DNA of 64,000 nt from positions 47,817,001 through 47,881,000 of the forward strand of contig CM048552.1 in assembly GCA_026413225.1 (NCBI GenBank), in the 5' to 3' direction. The notes beneath the pieces were generated by a model that did not search any database, was not told where the DNA came from, and worked only from the letters and a program-made list of their open reading frames with translations. This DNA comes from Otis tarda (Eukaryota > Chordata > Aves > Otidiformes > Otididae). The position numbers and the translations under genes were made by a program. This document shows positions 1 to 11,086 of this stretch, piece after piece; within the stretch, counting starts at the first letter, position 1, and each line of letters begins with the position of its first letter.

Positions 1-2139
1 TCCACAGACCGTTGAATCAAACAACATACTGGATATCCATGTTAAATGGAACCAGGACATAATATTTGCATTTGTTATAAGGCATTTCCTAATGTTCTGC
101 TAACAAAACCTGTGCACTGACTGAAATATTTATGAGAAGATCTGACTGAAAAGCAGCCCTGAAATGAATACCGGTAGCAGTAACTGTGCATTTCGTCTGC
201 TTAGTTTTTGTGGAATGTACATACGTTAAGTTTGTCTTACTCATCTAAAAAGTGCAGATAGAGTTCAGGGAACTTTTTCAATGCCATCCACTGTATACCT
301 AGTCTTTCTGGAAATCTGAATTGCCTGATTTTTCCTGGCATTGTTAGGTTATGCTTTCAAACATGACAAGCATTCTATAGAAGGTAATTATTTTTGTTAG
401 GGAAATGAAAAACATCCTCTGTAAAATCTTAATTAATGAAGAGAGGCCAGAAGCCCTAATTTTCTGGTATCAGAAGATAACGTCCAAAACAAAAAAGTTT
501 AAATAAGTTGATGGATTCAGTGTTCCATATTAATCTGATGTGATGCATTCAAACACAAATTCTCAGTTAAGTACCAAAGAATGTTAAATATTGCTCAGAT
601 ACTTGTTTGAGACAATAACTTTGAGGTCATGTTCCAAGGATTACATCTGTCTGCAAGGTATAAAGAGGAGCAAATCTTTAATCTCCCCCAGTCTCAGTTG
701 GGTACAAAAGAACGAGGTTCTTTTGAGGACTAGTGCCATGGCCAACATGTGGACATCCTTGTGCAAGCTGTTCTTTAACCTGTCATTGCCTTTTTCCCTT
801 TCACTAACAAACTTAAATTTCAGCCCTGCAGGATTTAGAACATTAGGACCTGCAAACAGAGAGAATAGAAGGGATAGGAAAAAAAAAATCTCTACCTTTC
901 TTCCCAGCATTGTTCTACTTGTCCTGCAAGAAAGTGTTGGTTGAATCATGGTGAGTCGGTTGGTTAGCACATTCACTTACCACAAAGTAGACCAACGCTT
1001 ACTTCCAAGGAATACTTCAGTATTTCATATTAAGCAATCTTTGGAGCAGGGATTAGAAATCACATTTGATTCATATCTCTTAATGAGGAATTCAGTAATG
1101 CAGCACATTAATACTAAATCGTGTTAACACTGTTAGGATAAATTAGTTTCTAATAAATTTCAAGCGAAAATGATGTTACCAATACCACCTGATTTCTTTA
1201 AACTTTGTATTCTAAAGGACTCTGGAATGTATCTGAGTCTTAGAAGGGTTATTGGGGAGTGTGTATTTTAGTGAATGATTAATTAAGTCTGCAATAAACA
1301 CAAAAATAGTAGTCTGCAAATAGTTCTAACTAGTTCTAGCTACTTCTTGTAGGCCACCATTTAAGAAGGTATGTAAGAACTCTCATTAACTAAGCATGTA
1401 AATAGTTATAATAACTTCAGGAAGTTTACAGATATGCTCAATACAGGGAACATACTGAGCTCAGGACATCCAAGAAATACTATAGAAAATTGCTGTCAGG
1501 CTTAAAATTATAATTTCAAGTTATTGTTTCCAAGATTACTGTTTACTTTCTATGTTTTAATTGAAATTTTAAAGTGAAACTCTCTGAAATTCCAAAACAT
1601 TTACTGGAACTGTAGAAGGAAGTTTCAGATAACATTCACTTCAGTTTGATAGTTTGAATTCAGTTAATTTGGTTTTGTAAAAAGCTTTTTGATTGTCACA
1701 AAATAATATCTAGTACTCTGCAAGCATTATCTATCACTTGCCACCAAAAAGAACATAAATTCCAATGACATCTGATGTAGTTATCAGTGCCACCTTTTAT
1801 TTTTTTTCTGAACACAGTTGATAATCTCTATGAATTTAATCATTAAAATTACTGAAAAACGTATGTCCACATATATTTTTACATATTTGATTATTTCTTT
1901 TTGCATATCTTAGGTATATCTGTTTTATGGTAAGTACAGTAATTAAAAAAAAATAATTGGTTGTAACTCTTGATTCAGTGTGACTTCTCTAATGAACAGG
2001 AGTTTTTCAGGAATATTTAAACAGCCATGTTTGAAATCATTAAGCATATGTGAGTTACTGAGAGTCATAAAAAGAATCCCCTAGGGACTCCTGAGACTAG
2101 TGTAGTCTTTTTTCCTAAGGCAGAACCCATAATATGTAA
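1..2139. other. Unique AT-rich non-coding DNA
   Basis: No gene or recognisable repeat is seen. Two overlapping antisense open frames (591-944 on plus, 641-976 on minus, 117 and 111 codons) cover the same stretch. Neither shows a domain or a recognisable motif, and mutual shadows of this size are expected by chance. Short A and T runs are scattered through the block. Confidence 0.6.
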
Positions 2140-2360
2140 GCTGCTGACAGCAGTTTTTCCAATCCATGCTTAAAAGTGCACAGTAGTTGGTTTATACAGC
2201 CTCCCTTGGTTATCTGTTGTGATGCTTAATTGCCTTTACAAACAGATCAACCATAAGGAAAGCAGCCTGTACTTCTTGCAGCAGTTTAACTTCTTGCTCC
2301 ACTTCAGAGTGGTTTGGAGTGGACGTAGAGAGCAGTTTAGTCTCCTTCACTTCCTTGGTG
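2140..2360 (-). mobile_element. Very old, diverged CR1 LINE 3' fragment
   Basis: Read on the minus strand, this stretch resembles the last part of an old CR1 subfamily. Recognisable plus-strand pieces, in order, are the block around 2205-2240 (cctcccttggttatctgttg, then gatgcttaattgcctttac), the block around 2275-2300 (cttgcagcagtttaacttct) and the block near 2310-2345 that matches the segment encoding the 'serine-rich, lock-ready' region of older copies. Divergence is much higher than in the other CR1 copies here, so the ends are approximate and the subfamily cannot be named. The call rests on remembered family consensus; an alignment would be needed to confirm it. Confidence 0.5.
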
Positions 2361-2610
2361 TCTGAAAGGAAGGAGGAAGGTGCCTCCAGATGGGATGCAG
2401 ATGGCTGTTATAGGCACACCTGTGGGAGGCTGGAGGTGAGGAGCTGAGCCCTGGGCTCCCTGGCTGTGCCCCACAGCCGAGCACTGAGCCCAGTCTGGTT
2501 TCAAATGGCAACTGGTTCTGTCCATGCAGGTGAGTCCTGGCTGCTCTGGGGATGTAGCCACAACTGCAGTGCGAGTCACCTAGGCCAACGGCTGGCACTG
2601 TGGCTGTGTA
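2361..2610. other. Small GC-rich island with splice-like signals
   Basis: This segment is clearly richer in G and C than its AT-rich surroundings. On the plus strand it holds a pyrimidine-rich acceptor-like site ending in CCCCACAG (2470-2476) and a donor-like CAG|GTGAGT (2527-2535), enclosing 53 bp. On the minus strand it is open in two frames (2337-2579 and 2347-2631), neither resembling a known protein. It could be a lncRNA exon, a small conserved element or a GC-rich piece of an unrecognised repeat. Confidence 0.35.
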
Positions 2611-5293
2611 GTGATATTTCACATTAATCATTTCCTTTATGAAAAAAATGTAGGGACATCAGTACTTCCAGTATGTTGAGTTCATAAATTCTTACAGGAG
2701 ACTGTACTGTGCTTGCAAATAACGGCCTTCCAGAGATGAGCAGATTGACGACAGAGATGAGACTTCTTTGCATTACATTTAAATTATGCAGTAGAAGGTG
2801 GTTTCTTTATATTTTTAGAGAATGAAAGATAAATTTTGCTTTTCCAAGTTTTGAAATAAAAATAGGCTTCAAATTTCTGGTCTTAAAAACAGTTTTTTAC
2901 TAAATATAGCTACAAAAATTATTATTTTAGGGTGATGAGTTTTTATTTTTCCTTTTATTTTCTATATATTTCACCTTCTTCTTACCTGCTGCTCCTCTTT
3001 GTAAATATTGATGACTGGATGTGTTTGGAAAAGAAATAATCACATTAACTAGGAAGGAATTAATCAGAATTTTATCTAATGATTTTGTTAAAAAAAAATC
3101 CTCTGCTGTAAATTAATAATATTTTTTAAAAGCTGAAAATATATGTTTTTCTGAACAGTATTTAATTTAACTTAAAATGCTAGAACTGCTAATTGTATGG
3201 ACTTCATTCTCTTGGACATATAAAAGATAAATGATGTTTATCAGAAGAGATACACTCTGACATAATTGGCTTCAATTAGTAAAATGACACAAAAGGAAAC
3301 ATAGATACCAGTGCAGATGAGAGGAAGACTCTAAATAATCTTTTCACATTCAAAGGCTGGCATACTGAACAGTATGAGAACAGAATAAAAGAAGATAGGA
3401 TGCAAGTATGAAGGAAAATATATGAGGAAAATTCTCATGAGGATTTTTACTGATTATTGCTAAAACCAAATAACTTAAAAATAATTTAAAAAACCAAAAC
3501 CATTTTACTTATTATTGGTTCATTTTGTAAGGAAGGACATGAAGTATTACTCTTGACATTGCTAAATTCTTATCTCTTGCACTCCCTGGTCTTTATTAAG
3601 CTTTTTGGCAAAGCAGACATAGCAAGACATTTACTTTAAATGCTTCAAAATATAGAAACATTGCAATTTGATTTTTTTGTTTGTTTGTTTTCCAGGAGAA
3701 GAAAATTTAATTAAGTGTGGTTTTTTTTTTTTAAAAGCGCTTAAGGATTATTGAAGACCAAAGGCAATATGATTATAGGAAACAAAGAACTTGTCAGCTT
3801 AAAGATTCTTCTTTGGTTTTCATTTAGATGTTACTGTGACAGATTATACAGAGGGATAGATGGGTGAAGTCACCTAGCCAAAGCTGAGTCAAAGGTAGGT
3901 TGCAAAGCCCTGTTTCTGTGTTAATGAATACTTTATCTTTTCTCCTTCAAAAATATTTCATTTTTTTAATGACCATTACCTAAGCATTACAATTTGAGCC
4001 TCTACTTACAGAGCCTTAATTAAATTGAATTAATATTTAATTAAATATTGAATAGTTTAGTATTTTTTATTAACCTGTAGTTAGTCGTTATACTGGTTTC
4101 TACTTTGGTTATTGGATCTGGCTGTAAATGAAACTAAGGCTCTGTTTCACCCAGAAAAAGTAAAAAGCTTAACAGCACAGTCAGTTTTTAGTATGATATT
4201 AGCAGTAAGTAGTAGTACTATTATTTCACATCATATAATAGTAATTTTCTTTCAGGAAGTTCTCTAGAAGCTGTTCTAACATGGTCTGTCAATGTGAGAG
4301 AACAGATACTTTTAGAGAACAAAGAATAGAGTCATTACAGAAATTGAAGAATGTCTAATAGTTTCCTCTTTGAAGAACAAATTACTTCATATAGGACAAC
4401 TGAAGTGAAAGTGTAGCTTTCACGTGGAAATGAATCCAAATAATTTAGATAGTATGACTTATATTTTGAAAACACATATGGACATGCCAACGTGCCATAG
4501 CTACATTGCTTACGCACAAGCAGGTTAGCAAGTATATGTACATGAATATATTTTTTAGGTGTAATAGCATGGCAAGAGGCAAATTAAAAATGTGTAAATG
4601 AAATACAGGTTTCATTATTTGCAGAAGTTAATTAAAATCTTGGTAAGATTTTTTTCTTTGATGTTCTATACCTGATTGTTTCTAAAAATGGATACTTTTG
4701 ATAAACTTCCTAGTATTGTGTCTAGCATCTTTAAAGATGCAGTTAGTTTAGTTGGTACCTTGTTCTCAATTCTAAAAGTTAACAATGCCTTTGTTGTTTA
4801 AACACAAAGCATGTCCCTATTGTCACCTCCAAATTCCATTTTAGCTGGTCTGAGAATTTAAACATTTTTAATTTTAGGACAAGTAGGACTTCATGTCTGA
4901 CTCCATAGAAGGCTGTCGTCTTTACCTTATGTTTTATCCGCCTATATGCACCGCTGTTCAAATATCATTATTAGGTTGCAAAGGGATGCTCTTAAAATTT
5001 AGGAAATATTAGATGTAAACTTCCCTCTGCCATATTATGCCAGCCCACTTGTGTACTGTAACTTTACAAATATTTCTTTACACTTTGTATAATCATTCAC
5101 TCGGGCATAAAAAGATGGAGCATAAACAGAAGGTATAATAGAAGGTGTAATTGGTTGAGTTAGAATTTGTCTGAGATATTCAAATTAACTCACATAATTA
5201 TTTTATACTTTAACCATATACTATAACTATTCCTCTAGAATGTAATTCCATTTCTAACAGGCTCGAGGCTAACCAAGGACTAATTCAAGAAAG
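2611..5293. other. Unique AT-rich non-coding DNA with homopolymer runs
   Basis: Nothing gene-like is seen. Notable small features are a (TTTG)n stretch at about 3674-3691, a 12-base T run at 3721-3732, and an AT-only block at 4015-4060 with short inverted repeats of TTAATTAAAT type. Open frames do not exceed about 60 codons. Confidence 0.6.
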
Positions 5294-5630
5294 AAAACCT
5301 TAGCAGCCTTCCAGTACATAAAGGAGGCCTACAAGAGAGCTGGGGAGGGACTTTTGACAAGGGCATGTAGTGACAGAACAAGGGGTAACGGCTTTAAACT
5401 GGAACAGGATGGATTTAGATTAGAATTAGAATTAATTCTTTACTGTGAGAGTGATGATGCACTGGAACACGTTGCCCAGAGAAGTTGCCCCATCCCTGGA
5501 AGTGTTCAAGGCCAGGTTGGATGGGGCTTTGAGCGACCTCATCTATTGGAAGGTGTTCCTGCCTGTGGTAGGGAGGTTGAAACTTGATGATCTTCAAGGT
5601 CCCTTCCTACCCAATCCATTCTATGAGAAT
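5294..5630 (+). mobile_element. CR1 LINE, 5'-truncated 3' fragment
   Basis: The fragment begins within the ORF2 segment encoding the C-terminal '[11 protein letters not shown]' motif (about 5301-5335) and runs through the HWNRLPRE-coding region (about 5460-5490) to the 3' UTR, ending ...CCATTCTATGAG. It keeps the gatgatcttcaaggtccctt block that precedes the CR1 3' end. The reading frame is broken, and a local TTAGAATTAGAATTAATT slip-duplication lies near 5415-5440. The copy is about 340 bp of an element whose full length is about 4.5 kb, so it is a typical dead-on-arrival insertion. Confidence 0.9.
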
Positions 5631-6859
5631 TACTTAATGAATGAATACAGGAGAGACAGCAGCTTGATCTATTAAGGTGTTCAAAAATTTAAACCAATGA
5701 AGATGAAGGATCCACATTCCTCCTAAAGGAGCATTTGAAACATGTACATTGGTAAAGAACAAATTTAAAGTGATGTTTTGTAACACAAAGGAAAAGAGCT
5801 GCTGTTACAGGACTGGCCATGCACCAAGGTTTGTGCTATTGTCAGGAGGATATCCTCATAGAGGGTTCAGAGGTCCAGAACAATTAAGTAGTTTAAAAAT
5901 GTCTCCCAGAGAACCCTTTATAGAGAACAAAAGGGAGCTGGAAGAAATTATACAGGATGTGTACACATAGATCACAGCACAACTGAGATCACCACCAACG
6001 TGTCTGCCCTAACTGGGGAGGAGAGTATCCAGGGAAATGACAGATTATACTTGAAAATGTTTATTACGTTTTGTTGCTTAACTCAGCATCTTGCAAATAG
6101 TGTTGAGCAGTGTTTCCCCACAGGTGTGCAACGAAGATAAAGACTCTGAGAAAAGGAAAACTTACAAAAGTTCTCACTTACAGAAAAGTACAAAATTTAT
6201 TTCTCCATGGGTACTTCCAGAGAGGGATACAGTTCTACTCTAAAGAAGATCAAATTTAGAGTATTTTGAGCACTAATGAAAATTGCAAGTATAATTCATC
6301 CCAAGACATTTATTGTTGTACTTTGAAACCCGCACTGAAGATGGCTGTATCTGTGTTGGACAACCTCAGCTTTGAGAAAATGGAAAAGAAAAGAACAGGC
6401 CTGATTTATCTTCTTTACTTTTTACTTGTTAGGATACGTCTGTATGATTTGGTCATATTATTTCTACTTTGATTCAGTACCTCCAAATACATCAAGATGT
6501 ATACATAATTTTGAACAGATAATTTGACGCATGCAAGAAAGTTTCATGTCTTTAACTAAGGCTGGATGAAACTGATTATAAATCACTTGCTGCTGTTGTT
6601 TAAAATGGGCTAGAAAATGAATGTAGATTGCAGACACAATCTTTAGAACATTTGCAAAAAGTGCAATTAATCGAAATACAAAGTTAAATTTACAGCAGCA
6701 TGTTTTAACCTAAACCAAGCAAAGAATATAGGCAGCAGCAGATGAAATAGAACATTAACTGTGCAATGTACTGCTCAATTTAAGATACTCTGGAGAATGA
6801 TTGAAACTATCAGAACAGATTGAATAAGATGGCAAGCTTCCAGCCTCTAGGATCAAGTA
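5631..6859. other. Unique non-coding DNA
   Basis: No repeat or gene is recognised. Open frames at 5749-5970 and 6266-6472 (73 and 68 codons) show no motif and are not supported by context. Confidence 0.6.
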
Positions 6860-8125
6860 ATCATAGAATAACACAATGATTGAGATTGGAAAGGACCTCT
6901 GGAGGTCATCTAGTACACCCACACTTCTTAAACTAAGGTTAGCTAAAGCAGGTTCCTCAAGTCTGCGTCCAGTTGTGTTTTGAACATCTCCAAGGATGGA
7001 GATTCTGCAACCTGTCTGGGCAACTTGGTGCAGTGTTTCACCACCCTCACAGCAGAAAAAAATCTTCGTCTGTTGAAGCAGAAATTCCAGTATCTCACTT
7101 TGTGCCCTTTAACTGAGCACCGTGGCTAAAAGTATGACTTCATTGTCTCCTCCCCACCCATCAGATATTTATACACATTGGTAAGATCCCCCTGAGCCTT
7201 CTCTTCCCCATGCTGAGTACTCCTAGCTCTCCCAGACTCTTTCTATGTCAGGTGCTCCAATCCCTTAACTATCTTTGTGACCTTGCAAGGAATTCACTCC
7301 AACAAGTCCATGTCGTTTGTGCTGGGGAACCCAGGACTGGATACAACACTCCAGGTACGGCCTCACCAGTGCTGAGAAGAAGGGAAGGATCACTTCACTC
7401 AATCTGCAGGCAATACTTTGCCTAATGCAGCCGAGGAAGCTTTTGAGATTCTTTCCTGCAATAGTGCATTGCTGACTCATGTTTAACTTATTGTTCATCA
7501 GGACCCCCCTCAACCTTCTTGTTGTCCCATTTCTCTAGGCTGTCCAGGTCCCTCTGAATGGCAGCACAACCTTCTAGTACATCAGCCACTGCTCACAGTT
7601 TTGTGCCACAAGCAAAACTGCTGAAGGTGCACTCTCCCCCACTGTTCAGGTCAGTAATGAAGATACTAAATAGAATTTGTCCCAGTAGTGGCCCTTGGGT
7701 TGCACCACTACTGACTTTGACCTCAGGCTACTGATCCCAAACCTTGGAGCCCAGCTAGTTTTCAGTCCACCTCACTGCATTTGCCTAGACCATACTTCAT
7801 CAGTTTGTCATTAATGATACTGTAGGAGAATGTCAAAAGCCTTACTGAAGTCAAGATAAACAACATCCTGTGTGACCTGACCCTGCTTCCACTTCTTGTA
7901 TATTTCCTTTTTAAGTCTGGATTTTTTCAGGACCTCATTGCTTATTTATGAAGATCTCCTGCCACACTTACTTGATTTCTTACTCATCAGGATGGATTAT
8001 TCTTGAGCTTGTAGGAGGTGATCCTTGAAAATCACCTAGCTCTTTTGGAACTCTCTTATCTTCAAGACCATATCCCATAGAAGTCTTCCAATCAGATCCC
8101 TGTGCAGGCCAGAAGAGTGCAAAAA
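6860..8125 (-). mobile_element. CR1 LINE, long but internally deleted copy
   Basis: The 3' end is at 6860 (tcatagaataacacaatgat). Reading leftward on the minus strand, the ORF2 C-terminal part is open at 7265-7513 (82 codons) with NMSQQC, a GCIRQS block, EVILPFFSALVRPYLE and related motifs. Reverse transcriptase motifs of the 'YLDFSKAFDT' and 'WIENWLNG' type lie near 7740-7865. Beyond about 7870 the sequence is no longer the expected upstream reverse transcriptase. It instead matches the endonuclease-reverse transcriptase linker: a 'KxWKQGQVT'-like block near 7880-7900 and an 'FRDLxGRxxWDxxLE'-like block near 8060-8110. A segment of several hundred base pairs encoding the N-terminal reverse transcriptase part is therefore missing. 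The frame is broken in several places. Divergence is higher than in the copies at 22.5 or 45.4 kb. Confidence 0.88.
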
Positions 8126-11086
8126 TTATCTGGAGTGGTTCCCTTGACAGCCTCCAGGTAGCAATCCCTAAATTATTTAAGAAAAACTGGCCTTCTCTCT
8201 GCCCCAGTTAATATTATACAGCACTAAGCATTCTTTGTTGGTGGCGGAGAGAGGTGGCAAGCTTGTACAGTCTCTCTGCATGCCATGTTCCTATTTCTAT
8301 CCCACCCACCTCCCGCTACTATATTCATCTGTAAAAACAGCAATGTTGAGTAAACTTTGTGCTTTATATGTACACCAAACTGTAACTAAATAAAGCAAAT
8401 ATGTATAAATCGGTTTGTATTCACCAGGCAAATTATTCATTTACATTAAATTATTTTCCTTCTATTGGATAAACAGCAGATAACGTGTGTTTGTTCTGGC
8501 TTTTTTCAGCCATGTTATATTCACAGGGGTCTATTTGTCAAGAGATTTGGGTATAATTTGAATAGTTTACAGTGAAATATGAATTTAGATATGTAACTGT
8601 TAGTCCTTATAACCCAGTGACATAGACTGGTGGGAAAAAGAAAATCAACCTGATAAAATGTGTACTGAAAAAGGCGGCAGTCAGACACTGATCCATATTT
8701 AGCATGGTTGCTATGGAATAGCACAGATTAACATGCTATCAACCGGTGACATGTTTTTCAAGAACTGGAAATTAAAAAAAAAAAAATAGAAATGGACAGA
8801 TGAGACTCCAGAGAAACCTATGTAAGTGTTGTATTTCAGAAGAACAGTGCAGGTGATACATACGGGACGAATCCACAATTGCCAGACACTGTGAAACATG
8901 AAGGGAGTTGTTATATATCCACCCTAGTTGGACACATAATGGAAAGGAGTCATTGGCATGTTTTATATGTTCAATTGTTGAGGATAAGGAACATTTATTC
9001 TGCACTTTTTCCTGGGAAGAAACGTTAATTTAGGACATGTAAGCCCCAGGATATGGTACTGTTAGAACCAATGACCTTGCCATCTCTCAGCAATACTCAT
9101 AACCAAAGAAGTTTTTCAAGTTCAAATTGCAGAATAAGGTATTTCAGAGGCTAACTGAACAATTTTAGAAGTGTTTAAAGCTCTGTATTGCCAAAGTGCT
9201 CACTGCTGTTGGTGCTATGCTAGCCTGGCAAGCAGAGATGTACCATTGGAAACTGTCTTTAAAGCAGCTTAGCTTTGGTGACAGGATGTCTGGGACAGGA
9301 TTGTAGATATTGGTGTTCTGTTAAAAAGCTGCGATTGTCAGAGAGCAGATGAAGCAGAACTTTGACAAATTTAAATAAGACAGACATCTCCGCCTTCCCA
9401 CTTGCTAGATCTTTGGGCTTGGTTGCAGGTATTTTACAGCGGGCCAGCCCTGCCATTCAAACGATCGCTGGTATAAGCACTGTGAGACCTTCTTAGCAAT
9501 GTGTTTTTGTGGGTAAATATGCACTTCCATATTGCCTGTGTTAAAACTGAATTCCTGCTATGAAGAATTAATGGTGTATGTTGTATTATTCATTAGGAAA
9601 AAGTTTTGCCTGACAATTGTTTCTTTCTAAGTAGGTGATCCATAGTGTAAATGAAATGTCACAAGAATATAGTGAGTGCACAATCTCAGAGTACAGTGTT
9701 TGGTCTCTTGGTCATATCTTGCTTTTTGGTCATACATCGCCTACTACTTGCAAAATTCAAATAATCTGTATTTCACACGGATACTTGGAGGGAAGAGACC
9801 AACTTTTATCCTGTTAGATCTTTATATGATATTCTTTTTTGGCTTAAATTACATATGTACATAATGCATAAACCAGAAAAATTTAAACTCCTTGGATATC
9901 TCAGACACATCACTAGAGCCTACATTAGAAATACTGTGGTCCATCACCCCCCCCAGCCCCCGGCAAAACTGCTGCATGGTCACCCGAATTTGTCTTTTAT
10001 TAATTTGTAGAAAAAAAGTTATAGGAAAAAGCCTGTAATTATGTAATTTTGCAAAGGAGAGCAAAGAGAAATGCTTTTATGAATATTCATTGCAAACTGG
10101 TGTTGGTATGATGCTGCCTCTTTTATCTCTTCACAGGAGCAGGACGAGATTTCTGGTGCAATCACATCAGGAAACAATGGACAGAGGAAGTGTTCATTAA
10201 CAGAGGTTTATTTTAGGTCAGAAAAGTCAGCCATAACAGTAAGATATGCGTACATATGACACTCCATAAAGTATTTCTAACTACATAATATTTTTCTTTC
10301 GGTGTATACCTCCAGGGATCATCTGTCAGTGTGACTACTTACTCCAGCTTACTTTTTAGGCAGAACTAACTATTTTCATTTCCCATAATAATATTTTCTG
10401 TCCACATGAGCTCTTCTCCTGCTGTGTAAGAATTCATATGGATAAATTGTAGACTGGGAATCTGAAACATCAAAATGACTGAGAGTTATTTGAAGCAATG
10501 AATGCTTAAATTTAGTTAGCAAGACTTTCAAGAAACATTTTAAAGTAGTCAATAGAAAAAGTATTCCAAAGACAGATGACATACTAATTCTGATGGCTGA
10601 ACTACTGTTTTGCTGCTTCTATCTTAAATTTATGGTTTTGGTATTCCCTTTGAATTTATTTGTGTTTCTTTGAAATATTTGTAATTCTTGTTGGATAAAC
10701 ACTCTCGTTAACAGAAAGTTTAAGTGTGAAAGTTATAGTGGCAACACAGTTTTCAGTCCATCTAAATTTTCTGAGCTGGTACCTAGGTAACCTTTTGTAA
10801 AACTTTACATCTCACACTGATTTCAAAGGACTTTAATAGTGTGAGGTCTAAAAAACATTAGCAGTAATGAGCTTTTCCATACCAATTCTAGTTTACAAAA
10901 GGAATTTATTGCCCACCCCCCACCCTCCCAAATTGTTTTACAATTAAACTAACAAATCTGAAAGCTATAACCATTTATTTCTGTCAGAAAAACAAGTTAG
11001 TGCTAAAAAAGTGCTACTATTTTTTATTTTACTTTTTTTTTATTTAGCAGTTTGGTTTGCAGATTAGCTAGTCCTTCAGCTAGAAA
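8126..11086. other. Unique non-coding DNA with a C-rich quadruplex-type motif
   Basis: No gene is recognised. The block holds a C8 run followed by C5 (9947-9962), a four-run C tract (10912-10929, listed separately) and an exon-like segment at 10137-10238 discussed in the findings. Minus-strand open frames at 8521-9005 are short and unrecognised. Confidence 0.55.
10912..10929 (-). other. G-quadruplex motif (minus strand)
   Basis: The plus strand reads CCC A CCCCCC A CCC T CCC, so the minus strand has four runs of at least three G separated by single-base loops. This is the loop arrangement of the most stable parallel quadruplexes. The plus strand could form an i-motif. No gene promoter is visible nearby, so a role is not implied. 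Confidence 0.7.

Noticed and set aside
591-976. Overlapping antisense open frames of 117 and 111 codons
   Set aside because: They shadow each other and neither shows a recognisable motif or context.
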